From: Agriotes lineatus
Lineage: Eukaryota > Arthropoda > Insecta > Coleoptera > Elateridae
Length of the DNA stretch: 64,000 bases
NCBI GenBank assembly: GCA_940337035.1
Contig: CALNHX010003007.1
Location: 97,479 to 161,478, forward strand
Direction: 5' to 3'
The position numbers were made by a program, and so were the translations under genes. This document shows, in pieces, positions 46,816 through 58,740 of this stretch. Under the pieces are notes generated by a model. The model saw only the letters and a list, made by a program, of their open reading frames with translations, searched no databases and had not been told where the DNA came from. Each line of letters opens with the position of its first letter. Within the stretch, counting starts at the first letter, position 1.

Positions 46816-46879
46816 TTGTGTATAGCAAAGTTGTTGTTACGAGGGTGGTGCATATTACTTAAACAATTTTGATTACACA

Positions 46880-48178
46880 GGGTGCCTCAAAAAGGTGTGA
46901 TGAAACAAAATTCCGTTTTTATATAGAGTGACCTATATTTAGGTAGCTAAATAGTCTTGTGTTTTAATATCAAGTTGTACGAGTCTATCGTCAGCTGTTT
47001 TGGAGATATGAACGATTTTATGCAAAAAAAATCTGAACTCTAGGCGGCTGGTGTAACAAAAAACAACTAAATAAAGGAAAACGTTACTAAAAAATTATGT
47101 TCTTCGTAAATTATCTTCCTAGTGTAAAATGATGGATCTGGGTATTAATGCTATACGGGGTGCTCAATACTTGGCAAATTTAATAATTTAGTTTGTTTTA
47201 AAATGAAGCGCTGTATATTTTGTATTTTTGCAAAGCTCCTTTAATGAGCTTTCTTTTGATAGGTTATACCTAACAAATATCTGTAAATTCAACTGTTTTT
47301 CAGATATGCACATTTGAACATAAACAATGTATGCCTCTTAAGGCGTTTTATTTCAATGCATAACAAAAAAAACGCCATTATAATGTAATTCTAAATACTT
47401 AAAATTCTGCGAAAACAACAGGGCAGGTTTAGAAAATAAAAGTCCAGCTAGTCAAACCAGAAATAGCAAATACGAAAAAACAGAAGGCAATTAAATCTGA
47501 AAAGCAATTGTAGTTAGGGAAATGCCGTATTAGAAGAAATCTCATTAAAAGTACTTTTAAAAAATACACAAATACACAGAGTGTTCTATTTAAACAAATC
47601 GAAAAAATTATATTTTCAAATGATGAGCTCTCTGTATAGCTTCAATACCCAGAGCACAAAATGAGAAACATTTGAACATATAACGTAATTACGTACATGA
47701 TTTCAGTGTATCTGCTTTTGTTTTTTTTAATTGATATTATTTAATACGGGAATTAATTTAGTCTGGCATTTATCGGTTTTTCGTGTTTACTATTTCTTGT
47801 ATCAACACTGACTGGATTTATATTTTCTAAACCTGGTTTTATGTTTAATTTGGAAAGCTCAAGTGTTTAACATTATTTTAACAGCGTTTGTTTGTCATCC
47901 TTTTTAAAGTGAAGCATCTTAAGGGGCTTAAATTGTATTTTTATGTTCCAACACGCATATTTGAAAAACAGTTGAAGTTAGAGCCATGATGCAACATATC
48001 AAAAGAAAGCTTATTAAAAGGAGTAAAAGAACATAATTTTTTGGTAATGTTTTCCTTCATTTAATTGTTTTCTTTTACCTACAGCAGCTGTCTGAATTTC
48101 GGCATTTTTGCATAAAAATATCTCCAAAACAGTTTAAAACAGATTAATTTCTCACACTTTTTTCAGCCACCCTGTATA
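46880..48178. mobile_element. Degenerate long-TIR element, ACAGGGTG ends
   Basis: Left end ACACAGGGTGCCTCAAAAAG; right end GCCACCCTGTATA. The arms align imperfectly for some 250-450 bp in inverted order: on the left ATATGAACGATTTTATGCAA and CTAAATAAAGGAAAACGTTA; on the right their counterparts TTGCATAAAAATATC and AATGTTTTCCTTCATTTAAT. The inner CAACTGTTTTTCAGATATGC mirrors GCATATTTGAAAAACAGTTG. Same architecture as 39154-40000 and 51964-53478 but older. No transposase seen. Confidence 0.7.
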
Positions 48179-50470
48179 ATAAAAACTATTTTAGTAATGT
48201 GCTCCACGTTCTTATCTACAACTTCTATATATGCAATATTTATGTAGCTCTAGTTTTAGACATATCTCCCCTCCTCCACCTCTATCGTTGCCGGACCTTG
48301 TATATTCTATTACCTTGATTTTGTCATATATTGCAATGGTATAATGTGAGAAATATAATGGTATGATTATTTTATTTGTAATTAGTACTACCTGCAAGCT
48401 TATTTTTATTTAGGTCAAATTTTAGATTGACTAAAAATAATTCTGTTTTGACTGGGTTTGTTAATTACTTGCAAATAAAACAGTATTATGCCCTTTATTG
48501 TACTTCATTCATCTGCAATTTAATATTACAGAAGGCTAGCTCGATAGGCAAGAAAACTCATTCCTCAGAGTTGGGTTCCCCGGTACGTTAATATTAAAAT
48601 TTATGTGATACGCCAATGGGCTGTGAATTTAGTTCGATCGCGCAGTCGCTACTTTGCTACGCTGTCAAAGTTCTACACAAAATGGTTTATTTTGTTGCGG
48701 TCAGCGTTGTTTTATGAGTTTTATGATCATTCAATAAGGTAACTTTTGAATTCTCGCACCTTCGACGGCATTAATCTATCGTTTGTTTTCAGACAAAACC
48801 GATCCTTCATTGTTAAAAGACGCTAACATGCAATTGTTTTTACTAACCTTAAATGTGGATTTTAAGCTATTACTATTACTTAATATGGCTGGATCTCTCT
48901 TCAGTAAGACGTACTCTTGTTCTAATTGTAACTTTCCGGTTTCTAACGCCGATACTATGATTAAAATCTAACCTGAGTTTTCTGCAGCGTTGCGGTAGCT
49001 CGTTCGGAGGGCGGCTCCTGATGGTATCTGCCTGAAGCGGGGTTACTGCGGTGCTGTGGCTGCTATGGGGACCTGCTACACCCTGGGCGGATATGTTGCC
49101 GTTGAAATCTCGGGCTCAGGAGCTCCATTATGCCCCCGTAACTGGAGATCGTAGTCTTGAGCTGGTCTCGGTCGAAATCCTCGGAAGGTGGTAACGAATA
49201 AAATTATTTTTTGTGAGGGAAATCGCTACCCACACTTTCAGTGGTGCACTGGTAAATTGGCTACTACGCAGTGGTGTACTTTTTATTATTGTAAATTAAA
49301 TATTTTTCTATTAAAACTGTATTTAAATGAGAGACCAAAACTGTGTGTCAAGAATTAATTTTTATATAATTGTTTCTCCTTAATGATCGTTATTAACAAA
49401 TGCCTATCTACATTATAAAAACGGATGTAGACCAAGTTCAATACAATAACTTTCTTAACTAATATTACTTATAATTAAAATGATTTACAAAATTTCTATT
49501 TCTATTTGTCTTTTTAATTTGATTTTTACTGTCTCATAGCGTCACTAACACCTTGTATTATTTAGATTGTCTTTCCCACTCGCGTAATTGCACTGACTTG
49601 TTTTTAAATAGTTCACTTCCTTCACCATTTTTGTTTTACATCCTGCTGTGTCGTTTTCCTCGTATTTTCATCAACTGTCTACTTTTCACATATTTTTAAA
49701 TACTACTGTCTATTATTACAATTGCCATGTTCTGCCTGGTTCATGCTGTTTGCAACGTATTATAATTCTGCTTCCTTTACCTTTGTTTAAGATTGCTCAT
49801 AAACATTTCCTATTTAATTATTCTGACATCTACGCTTCATTTAACACGCACATATTATAAACCTTTCTGTGACAGTTCTATTTATTTGGTTCGGCTTTAA
49901 TTTTGTACAAACCTCTTATTTTTGGATAATTTAAAATTATCGACTCCAATCTATGAAAAACGAGCTCTGCTTTTTGTCTTTTCTACTCAAATAATTTCCT
50001 TATTACCGGCATTTCTTTGCAAATGTAATTACGGATTGAAATTTATGCGCTAAATTTTGCAGTTGCATGAACTACCCCAACTCTGCTTTCTGACTTGCTC
50101 TTTATTTATTTGTGCTGCAAGCAGAGTTGAGTAGCGAGCTCAATACCATCTCAATACATATCCGTTTACCAGTGACGCAATTTATTTTCTTCCTTCTTTG
50201 GTATTTTCTTTGAATACCTTGGGTTCTTTATTGTCCTCGATTGTTTTTCATTCTTCTATATGTCCTTGTTTCATGATGTCAACTCATTATCGTCATATCT
50301 TTCATTTTATTATGTCTTTTCTGAATGAGCTTTTTTGCAGTATAACATACAACAACAGCAATAGCAACAATATACTGATAAGGTTTAGGCTTCTCTTTGT
50401 GTTTCCTATATGTTTATGTTTATAATTTAATTTTAGTCAATTTAAATTGCCCTATTTATTTCATTGAGAT
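48179..50470. other. No recognised gene; one GC-rich island
   Basis: 48975-49205 is an island of clearly higher GC content (GGCGGCTCCTGATGGTATCT, CTGAAGCGGGGTTACTGCGG) in AT-rich DNA, probably a repeat of unknown class. From 49470 to 50440 the plus strand is T/C-rich with no motif. Confidence 0.5.
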
Positions 50471-50873
50471 ATTCACTTATAATACCATGAGTAGTCAAAG
50501 TCCATTGCACTTTGGTGCTAGCGCACTTGTCCTAATTCCAAGCGCAATGGACATGAGTAGTGATACCACCGCAAAAATAAGCTACTTAACTTTGACTAAG
50601 AATGGCATTCGAGGGACTATTTAATGAACCAAACTACTTTTTCAAAATAGTTTTCAGTACATCTAACAACAAACTATGCAATTTCTATAGTAACAGAACA
50701 CTAATATTGACTTTTTCTAATAAGAATCACATTTGTTTAAAATAGTCACTTGAATACCTTCTAGGAAGATCTATCCACTGATAATTTTTTGATTGGTCAA
50801 CAAACGTCAGAATTCTGGTTTTTATTGGTCACTTTTTGACAGATGACAGGTGAATTGAATAGTCAAAATTATC
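50471..50873 (+). repeat. Dispersed repeat family E, copy 2
   Basis: Aligns with the minus strand of 40740-41126: ATACCATGAGTAGTCAAAGT, GCAATGGACATGAG, GAACCAAACTACTTTTTCAA, TTTGACAGATGACAGGTGAA. It begins next to an ATTCACTTATAA phrase shared by both. Class unknown. Confidence 0.75.
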
Positions 50874-51605
50874 TATGCTAGCTTATGTAGATACACTCGA
50901 CTGAAAATCAGAGTGGATCCTTTTTTCTAGATTGCTTATTCTGAAATTTAATGTTCCCATTTTAATAATGACAATTCAAAACTTCTGTCAAATAGTACGT
51001 CAAACTATTTCTGAAAATTCAATTAGAAATACTTGATCGTTATACCTGTTATATGAGAATATCAAATAGTAAGTGCTTCCTTAATTAAAATTAATTTACT
51101 TTAATCTTTATTTTATTTCAGTTCTTATGTAATGATTTACCCACCTTTCATCCAACATAGCACTCCTTTGCTGAAACCAATTCGTCCCACTCTGCAACCT
51201 ATTACTCCATAACTGCTCTGCTCAAAACCTCAGTGAAGGCCTAAACTGTCCTCCAAACTGCCAAAAATGTTTAGAACCAGGATCTGAACCAACCCAGGAA
51301 CCTAGTCTGCCCCACGAATCTGCCTACACAGCTCCACCACAGCAAAAATCCAAACAGACCTCGCTCGTAGCTACGTTACTTTAATACTCAATCAAAATCA
51401 TTCTTTTGAATTCCGTTACAGTAGCAGCAAGAACCCAAACCAGAAACAAGTCCCACAAACACGCTCACTCTGTCAACGCCTTCCCTGCTATCCTCTTCTT
51501 TTGTAAATTGTTACTTGTTATCCAATTCAATCTATGCCATATGTCAATTATAATCTCACAATAAATCCAATTCAGTAGTTCTTTCCTTTTATTTGATTTT
51601 ATAGA
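50874..51605. other. No recognised gene
   Basis: C/A-rich plus strand at 51130-51500 with no motif; nothing else. Confidence 0.5.
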
Positions 51606-51960
51606 TTACTAGCTGGCCCGGCAAACGTTGTTCTGCCCAAAAATAATTTGTCTCTGAAACCCCGTTTTAACTTTATATCATGTCCACCGTCTTGGACTTA
51701 AAAACAAATGCCATTTTCGCAATCAACGTCTCAAAAAACCTCAATAACGACACCCATGTTGATTTTTAGGATTATTTACCCCATTTCACCTCCTAAGGGG
51801 TTGATTTTCGGAAAATCACGAAATACGTGTTTGCTTATTTGTTTTTAGGAGTACTCCTACGAAGTTTCATAAAGGGGACCTCAGTGCAAAATTTCAGCTT
51901 TCTAGGTCCCAGAGTTTGGGCTGGGCGTTGATGAGTCAGTGTGTCAAGACCTCTGTTCTT
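51606..51960 (+). repeat. Dispersed repeat starting CTAGCTGGCCCGGCAAACG
   Basis: Begins TAGCTGGCCCGGCAAACGTT, passes a CATTTCACCTCCTAAGGGGT block, and ends TTTCAGCTTTCTAGGTCCCA, GTTTGGGCTGGGCGTTGATG, AGTCAGTGTGTCAAGAC, then a T/A-rich tail. I recall these phrases as a dispersed repeat common in insect genomes; its class is uncertain. The start matches the repeat at 13178-13452. The following fold-back element is inserted in its TATA tail. Confidence 0.65.
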
Positions 51961-51963
51961 ATA

Positions 51964-53478
51964 CAGTGTGTCCAAGATAAGGAGGGCCAGTATGGGGATC
52001 TCGGTAATGGTAAGAGATACAAATTTGGTTAAATGGGAAGAAAGTTGCGCAATTAAAGGACTAAAAAAATGACGTCTAGAAATCCTTGATATGGTTTTTC
52101 GTTTTTGAGATATCTCAAAAAAACCGAATTTTTGGATTAAAAAAAAAATTTTTTGCGTTAATGTTAAAGTTAGAGCGAAACTGATTAAACTTCTTTATAG
52201 CAACTTTTAGTGGACTTAATGACTGCGTTATCAATTTTTTTATCCGACGTTTCGTCTTCGAGAAACCATCATCAACTTCATTTTTTTAAATACGGTCCTG
52301 GTTTTTTGATGTCAAATTTGCAAAGCCCTTGTTACTCTGAACTCAACAATGTGCCACATATTATGGTTTAATTACGTTTCGAACTTTTTTCTGATCATCA
52401 TCAGAAATTTTTTTAGATACGGACCTGCATTTCTCATAATTTTGTAAAAATAAGTTCATACAGTAAGTTAGGCGTTTTTACATGCCGTTAAAATATTGAA
52501 ATGCACATCATAATGTCATAATTCTGATACATTAATTTAATAAGCAACCAATAACTATTAACAATAAACAACAAATAAATGAACAAAAGATAGGTAGAAA
52601 GAATGAGAAAACGAGCCTTGAAACAATGTAATAGGTATTTAACGTTTTGAAATAGAAGAAGAACTTAGAAGATTGGTTCTTGAAGCCTTTCAAAGTATAA
52701 CGCCAGTATTGCTGAATAATGTTTCAGATTCTACAGTTAGAAGATGTTATTTATGCATAGAGAATGATGGCAACCTTTTTGAATACGTTCTGTAAATTTA
52801 ATACCTATTAAATGGTTTCGATGTTCGTTTTGTTATTCTTTCTGTCTATCTTTTGTTCATTTATTTGTTGTTTATTGTTAATAGTTATTGGTTGCTTATT
52901 AAATTAATGTATCAGAATTATGACATTATGATGTGCATTTCAATATTTTAACGGCATGTAAAAACGCCTAACTTACTGTATGAACTTATTTTTACAAAAT
53001 TATGAGAAATGCAGGTCCGTATCTAAAAAAATTTCTGATGATGATCAGAAAAAAGTTCGAAACGTAATTAAACCATAATATGTGGCACATTGTTGAGTTC
53101 AGAGTAACAAGGGCTTTGCAAATTTGACATCAAAAAACCAGGACCGTATTTAAAAAAATGAAGTTGATGATGGTTTCTCGAAGACGAAACGTCGGATAAA
53201 AAAATTGATAACGCAGTCATTAAGTCCACTAAAAGTTGCTATAAAGAAGTTTAATCAGTTTCGCTCTAACTTTAATATTAACGCCAAAAAAAAATTTTTT
53301 TAAAAATCCAAAAATTCGGTTTTTTTAGATATCTCAAAAACGAAAAATCATATCAAGGATTTCTAGACGTCATTTTTTTAGTCCTTTAATTGCGCAACTT
53401 TCTTCCCATTTAACCAAATTTGTATCTCTTACCATTACCGAGATCCCCATACTGGCCCTCCTTATCCTGGACACACTG
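51964..53478. mobile_element. Mariner-derived fold-back element with 650-bp arms
   Basis: 1515 bp. Ends CAGTGTGTCC and GGACACACTG, with TATA on both flanks (51960-51963, 53479-53482). The arms at 51964-52615 and 52826-53478 are near-perfect reverse complements, so the copy is young or the arms are kept alike by gene conversion. The 210-bp centre keeps a transposase C-terminus (52643-52795). It sits in the tail of the dispersed repeat at 51606-51960. It lacks the catalytic core and cannot move by itself. Confidence 0.92.
52643..52795 (+). pseudogene. Mariner/Tc1-type transposase C-terminal tail
   Basis: An open 50-codon frame ending TAA at 52793-52795. It reads RRLVLEAFQSITPVLLNNVS, then STVRRCYLCIENDGNLFEYV, L. 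'AF.SITP..L.NV..S..RR...CIE..GG.FE.LL' closely resembles the final helix segment of mariner-like transposases. It follows an upstream stop (TAA at 52640-52642), so the rest of the protein was lost by internal deletion. It identifies the superfamily of the fold-back element around it. Confidence 0.75.
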
Positions 53479-53482
53479 TATA

Positions 53483-53900
53483 TAAGATAAATGTTTGAGT
53501 TTAATCTTTTCACCACATTCTTTATCTTCTTCCATATAGTCTGCATACCTTCTATCATTTCAACACTCCTTTACTCCTTATTTTACTCCCTTTTTAGACC
53601 ACGCAACTTTATCTTAAACTCTTTACCTTTCTATACGACAAATATGTCTTTAAAACTCTCAAAAAGGTTTATTTATTAATTTGTTATTACAAAAATTGGT
53701 TACATGCTTTTTGTTTCAAATTTTCTTATATCAATAAAAATAAACTCCTTAGCGATTTTACTTATTTTCTCCATCCAACACACTATCAAAGCTTTTTTAT
53801 TTGATTACTACCTATTACGTTCAATAGTATTTGTCATCATTTTCTAATTTCACTTTAGATATTAAATTAAGTAGAATCCACCTGTTTCTCAATCAGTTTC
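53483..53900. other. No recognised gene
   Basis: T-rich; the 62-codon frame at 53491-53679 is low-complexity. Confidence 0.5.
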
Positions 53901-54161
53901 ATAACAAGAGATCAATAAAAAACCCAATTAGGGTAGGCTGTGATATGTGTTATACGTTTGGCAGTACTGAAGTGTACTGTCAGTCGATGTCAAATTCGAG
54001 ATTTGCAGATTAAGTTTTACGTTAGTCTGTGTCAAATAACAAACAAAACCTAACCTACTAATATCGAATTTGACATATACTGACAATACATTTCAGTACT
54101 GCCAAACATATAACACATATCACAGCCTACCCTAATTGGTTTTTTATTGATCTCTTGTTAT
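53901..54161. mobile_element. Palindromic MITE, 261 bp, relative of 5050-5164
   Basis: Left end ATAACAAGAGATCAATAAAA, right end TTTTATTGATCTCTTGTTAT. The arms share TAGGGTAGGCTGTGATATGT and its complement for about 100 bp. The centre has GTTAGTCTGTGTCAAATAAC and ACCTAACCTACTAA, which identify the family. Non-coding. Confidence 0.9.
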
Positions 54162-54636
54162 TAATATATTATAAATTCCATTTTCTTTATTTATTTAATT
54201 CATCTTAATAATTTTAATATCCAATCTACATCTAAATTGATCTTTATAATTTTCAATTACTGTAATCTTTTAATCCTATTAATCTCATATTTTTAGACCG
54301 TTGTATCAATATCATAACATAACATAGAAACCATAGCGCTCCAAACATTCACAGCGCCAGCAAAACAATGACGTTACAGTGTGCGTTTAAAATACTGAAC
54401 CCTTGATTTTTATCCATTTCGAGAACCAACATAATACAACGTTGTGTGCACCACGTGCATAATCAATATTATAGCCGTCGGTAAATTTAAAGCTCTCTTC
54501 TTCGAGTCCCGCTTTAAACATTCGGTAGTGATACAATAAATGAATATGCTCTTAATATAGAAATAACTATTCTATATACTTACTGTACATAAAGTATGCT
54601 CTAAATTATTTTGTATTAATACTCACCTTATATGGC
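54162..54636. other. No recognised gene
   Basis: AT-rich, no supported feature. Confidence 0.5.
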
Positions 54637-54990
54637 CGCGCTCGGTAGTTCAGTGGTTAAGCTTTCTGACTACTAATCTTAGAGTTTCGAGTTCTATATC
54701 TGGTCCAGGTGAGGTTTTTAAAAAGTAAAAAAAATGCGGATGAAAACCTCTACAGAATGCCATCATTCGGAAGTGATGTAAAGCCGTGGGTCCTATGTTA
54801 TTACTATATGTAGCATGTAAGGGATTTCTTACTATAGCTCGTTTCACTCTGACTATGCAGTGTACAGGGATAGGGCTACAGTATTGCCATATTTCCCCAG
54901 CAAGTCGCTTAAAACTGACCACGAAGACGTCAATCATAATAAATCCGCCTTTTGTATTGCAATCTGTTTATTTGTTAATACCTTGTTGAA
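54637..54990 (+). repeat. tRNA-derived SINE
   Basis: Head: GGCCGCGCTCGGTAGTTCAG, TGGTTAAGC with an A box (TAGTTCAGTGGTTAAG), then GAGTTTCGAGTTC as a decayed B box. The body continues GATGAAAACCTCTACAGAAT, GCCATCATTCGGAAGTGATG, TAAAGCCGTGGGTCC and the 28-bp TATAGCTCGTTTCACTCTGACTATGCAG block, split here as TATAGCTCGTTTCAC and TCTGACTATGCAG (54833-54860). A tRNA-related head with a conserved unrelated body is a SINE2-type structure. The head cannot fold into an intact tRNA. Two long frames across it are incidental. Confidence 0.8.
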
Positions 54991-54999
54991 GTAAACCCT

Positions 55000-55145
55000 T
55001 TTTGTCGCTTCTGCGTCAATTTGAAAAGAGCAGCATATAATATACCTGAGTGCGGTCTACAAGCTGCAACGCAGCAGGCGAAGTTTGCCTTTAAATAACA
55101 TTGTCGTATGTTCTCTGCATAGTCAGAGTGAAACGAGCTATAGCA
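55000..55145 (-). repeat. SINE 3' fragment, inverted
   Basis: CTGCATAGTCAGAGTG, AAACGAGCTATA (55115-55142) is the exact reverse complement of 54833-54860. It probably belongs to a second, truncated SINE in the opposite orientation. Confidence 0.55.
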
Positions 55146-55420
55146 TTGAAACCCCTTAGTCTCGATAAAATTCTAAGTAGGACTTTGACCATGTAACCAT
55201 AGCAGTTGGTGTCTAAGGTACCTGGAACTCCGCATGCCTATACTTTATCCATAACGAACAAACGACACCGTATATGACTAATAGTTCGTTAAATTGTACA
55301 CTTAAATTTCATTTTTCGAAAACTGTCATCAAATGTTGACATTTTCGTTAAATTCTCAGTAAGCGAAGTGATTCTTTTTTGTCACTTAACTGCGAAATAC
55401 TTTTATGTTCTAGAATGCAA

Positions 55421-55553
55421 TAGTATATTACATACCGAGGTGGGAAGTGTCTCATTACTGTCGAGAGATTAGGTAGTTTACCGAGACGCGTAGCGTCGAG
55501 GTTAACTTTATCTCGAGACAGGGATGAAACTTTCCACCGTGGTATGTATACTA
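55421..55553. repeat. Small palindrome with GC-rich core
   Basis: TAGTATATTACATACCGAGG is mirrored by CCGTGGTATGTATACTA. The interior has GTCGAGAGAT / TATCTCGAGAC, and the core is CGAGACGCGTAGCGTCGAGG. Confidence 0.65.
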
Positions 55554-56802
55554 TTTTATTTGCAATCATATAATTTTAAAAATAACTACAATTGAATTCT
55601 GAATAATAGATACCTTGATGTAGCTAATATTTTTGTTACCATGAAAACAACCCACTCAATGTTTTGTTACCATGGAAACACCCCACTCTTCAGGTATGTA
55701 ATATTTTTCGGGGTATGTAATAATTTCCTGGCTAGTTTCAAGTAATCATCTAGTTCCCAGCTGTTGTCATGTCATGAAATTGACACATTACAATGTGATT
55801 GCGAATAAAATTCTTTAGCGTTCTAGAACATAAAAGAAATGTCAAAAAATTTGTCATTTTTTGGGAACTTATTTGTGATTTTATTAATTAAGTAACCTAC
55901 ATTAGTTTTTTATTAAGTAATTTAAAATTTTAATAGATACTAATAACTATTATAAACTATTATAAACATGACTAATTTATGTTGTGCTACATGTAAATTG
56001 AAAGTGCCGATACTGTGGTCAGTTAAATTTATACGTCACTTTGACGTTTGTCAAACAATTCAGTAGGCCGTGGTTCAAACATAAATTAATTTTTTATGAA
56101 ATATAAAATTGTCAATTAACGTTGACAGTTACCCTATTTAATTTTTTTTTATTCTTATACTAGTTTTATTGCAGTTTTCGAAAAATCATTGTTTGCATCT
56201 CTAATGCGAAATACTTTTGCGTTCTCGACTTCCATTCTTAAACGCAAAAGTAGCATTTCGAATTGTAGATACAAAAATAGCCATTTAAGTAACCTTCATA
56301 AGAAGGTTTTCACTATAATAACGTTTGCATTGTGTATTTGGATTTGCATAACCTATCAAACAGTAATCATATAGTAGTGGTTCTGTAATAACAATTTGAA
56401 ACAACGTATAAAATTTAAAAAAATCTGTAAATAAACTTCGATAATTAAATAACATGTAAGCAAATGAAAACGAAATCAAGCTTGGCTTTAAAAAAAATAG
56501 ATCATGTGCTCTAATATTTTTGATGTTTTGAAATTAAACGTGACAGTTATTATAATAGTGGAAGTGTCAAGTTGTTTAAATTATGAAACTTTAAATAACA
56601 CATGTTTAATAAAGAAGAAAAGGTTTTTTTTGTAATTGAAATGATTGATGTAGCAGATGTAACATTGTTTAAGTGTTGGTTTTTATGTTAATTTTCAAAT
56701 AAAATGTTGACATGGCAATCGGTTACAGTTATCAATGGTTTAGTTTAGGTTATGTCTGTGTATTTCATTGTAGAACATAACATAATGTGAATTAATAACC
56801 GA
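55554..56802. other. No recognised gene
   Basis: AT-rich. A short inverted pair (GCGAAATACTTTTGCGTTCT / AACGCAAAAGTAGCATTTCG) lies at 56206-56261. Confidence 0.5.
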
Positions 56803-57177
56803 CATATAAACCGTTCAATAGTTATTTGCCAGATAGGAGGCCATGTTAGGGTGATGAATTTCACCCTGTAAATATGCTGTCAGTCATTAACAAAAGTTAG
56901 GTTATGCTCATTTTATATAAAATGATAATTTTATGTTAATGTACAAAACGTGGTTGCCAGATTTGGTTTTGGATTTTGTGCCACTTTTAGTATTGGTTAA
57001 GATAAATTTCATGAAAGACAAATTGCTGATTCTGAATACGTTTCATACTTTGTTGAGTAGGCATAATGGTATAATGAAAGTCGTTTTTTTATTGTAATTA
57101 TAAATTGTATACAAAAATATTTAAATATTACAATTTATGTATTTTTTCAGTATAAATAAAGCTTTTACAAGCCACTT

Positions 57178-57786
57178 TAGGCCAATTGCATAACAATCTG
57201 TCTCCATTGTCCCTTATTGATGATTTTATTTCTCCAGTCTTCTATTCCTTTCCTTGTTATGTCTTCCATTACTGCCTCCTTCCACCTATTCGTTGGTCGC
57301 TTCTTCTTCTAGTTTCTTGCGCTCTGCCTTCCAATACTATCTTAGTAGCTCTTCCATCTGGCATTCTCCATATATGCCCAAACCATCTTAACCTTCGAGC
57401 TTTAATGAAGTCTACTATATTTGGCTCTCCATACTTCTTTTGTACCTCTTCGTTTGTAAGTCTTCTCCAACCATCATCCGTCCGAGTCCCTCCAAATATT
57501 TTTCTCCGCATTTTTCTCTCCCACCTACTTATCGTATCTTGGTCTGCCACATTCATCGTCCATGTTTCACATGCGTACGTAGCTGTGGGTCGAATTACAG
57601 TCTTATAAGTCGTAGTTTTGCATTTCGCGACATTTGTCTTAAGGACATTATACGATTTAACGCGCCCGGGCATCTCGTAGCTTTTATTAACCTTGATTTA
57701 ATTCCTTGTGTGTAATTTAAGTTTTCAGAGATTAATGTTCCTAAGAAAGTAAACTCCTTAACTCGTTCTATTCTCAAATCTTAATA
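57178..57786 (-). pseudogene. RTE-type LINE C-terminal fragment
   Basis: Minus strand: RIERVKEFTFLGTLISENLN (57595-57777), then after a frame change TYKTVIRPTATYACETWTMN, WERKMRRKIFGGTRTDDGWR and FIKARRLRWFGHIWRMPDGR (57269-57673), ending in a third frame with a RWKEAVMEDITRKGIEDWRN, then NKGQWRQIVMQL block. These are the ordered C-terminal blocks of an RTE-type LINE protein (FTYLGT, YGxETW, LRWxGHxxRM, W). The RT catalytic part is missing. It abuts the mariner remnant at about 57786 with no visible tail. Confidence 0.85.
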
Positions 57787-58692
57787 TTACGCCATTATTA
57801 TTGATTTCTTTATTTTTTCCATTAGGTACTTCTTTGTTAAAGCTGCTGAATATTGTCCAGTGGAAGTTGAAGAATGGATTTTTTTAAAATATGGCCACAG
57901 AAGAAAATCACAGGGAGTTAAGTTACAAGACCTCGGGGGCCACACTGTAGACATGTTTTGACTAATAACTCTGTTTTTGTAAAACTCTTTAAGTAAATTT
58001 ATGCCCCATCTTATTGAAAGTACGTAACCCGTTTGTAATTCATTGTCACGTAACTCTTCAAAAAACGGCGACAAAATTTCAGTATGATATGGTTGTGCAT
58101 TTAGAAAACCTAAAATTTGAACTATTAAAATAAAATTTAATCGTTTTACTGCACTCAATTACCTTAAAAAAATATAGGACCTATAACTCTTCTTTTACTA
58201 ATTGCAGCCCAAACCCCGATTTTTTGTGGGTGAAGCGGTTCTTCAACATAAAAATTGAGATTCTCAGCGCTCCACATCCTCATACTTTGTGAATTAATAT
58301 AGCCAGATAAATAGAAGTATGCCTCATCAGTAAAGAAAGTTTTCTCAAACGCATTATCGTTATTTCCTAAATTATTGATAAACCAGTTACAAAATTCCAA
58401 TCTAACCGGAGGATCGTTTGGCAGCAGTTCCTGATACACTTGGAACCGGTAAGAAAAATAATGCAAATTGCTTCTTAATATCCTATGAGATGTTGAATAT
58501 GAAACATTTAATTGCTGTCCTAAATGGCGAACAGATACGTGTGGTTGTTCTTGCACAATTTGTCTCGCATTGTTAACTACTTCTTCAGTGCGTATGTTGC
58601 AAATAGTATGTATCATTTTTAGGTCGTGGGCCAAAAGGTTTAATTTCAAAATTGTTCCGCCCCATAATACTTCTAATAGTTCTTTCAGATAT
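57787..58692 (-). pseudogene. Mariner transposase remnant
   Basis: The frame 58164-58706 contains a RTEEVVNNARQIVQEQPHVS, then STSHRILRSNLH block, FFTDEAYFYLSGYINSQSMR with the first catalytic Asp, and PLHPQKIGVWAAISKRRVIG. A second frame (57787-58158) has QPYHTEILSPFFEELRDNEL, where the usual 'DGA' before 'H' has become NA (second Asp lost), and WPPRSCNLTPCDFLLW with the third acidic position. About 50 residues between the frames are deleted. This is a DD34D-type mariner order. It is dead by deletion, frameshift and loss of a catalytic residue. Confidence 0.88.
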
Positions 58693-58740
58693 CTAAAACA
58701 GTACAAAGCCGAAAATTAAAGCAACAATTAAGTTTTATAC

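Noticed and set aside
54645..54715. Functional tRNA gene
   Set aside because: B box decayed, acceptor stem does not pair convincingly, and typical SINE body follows.
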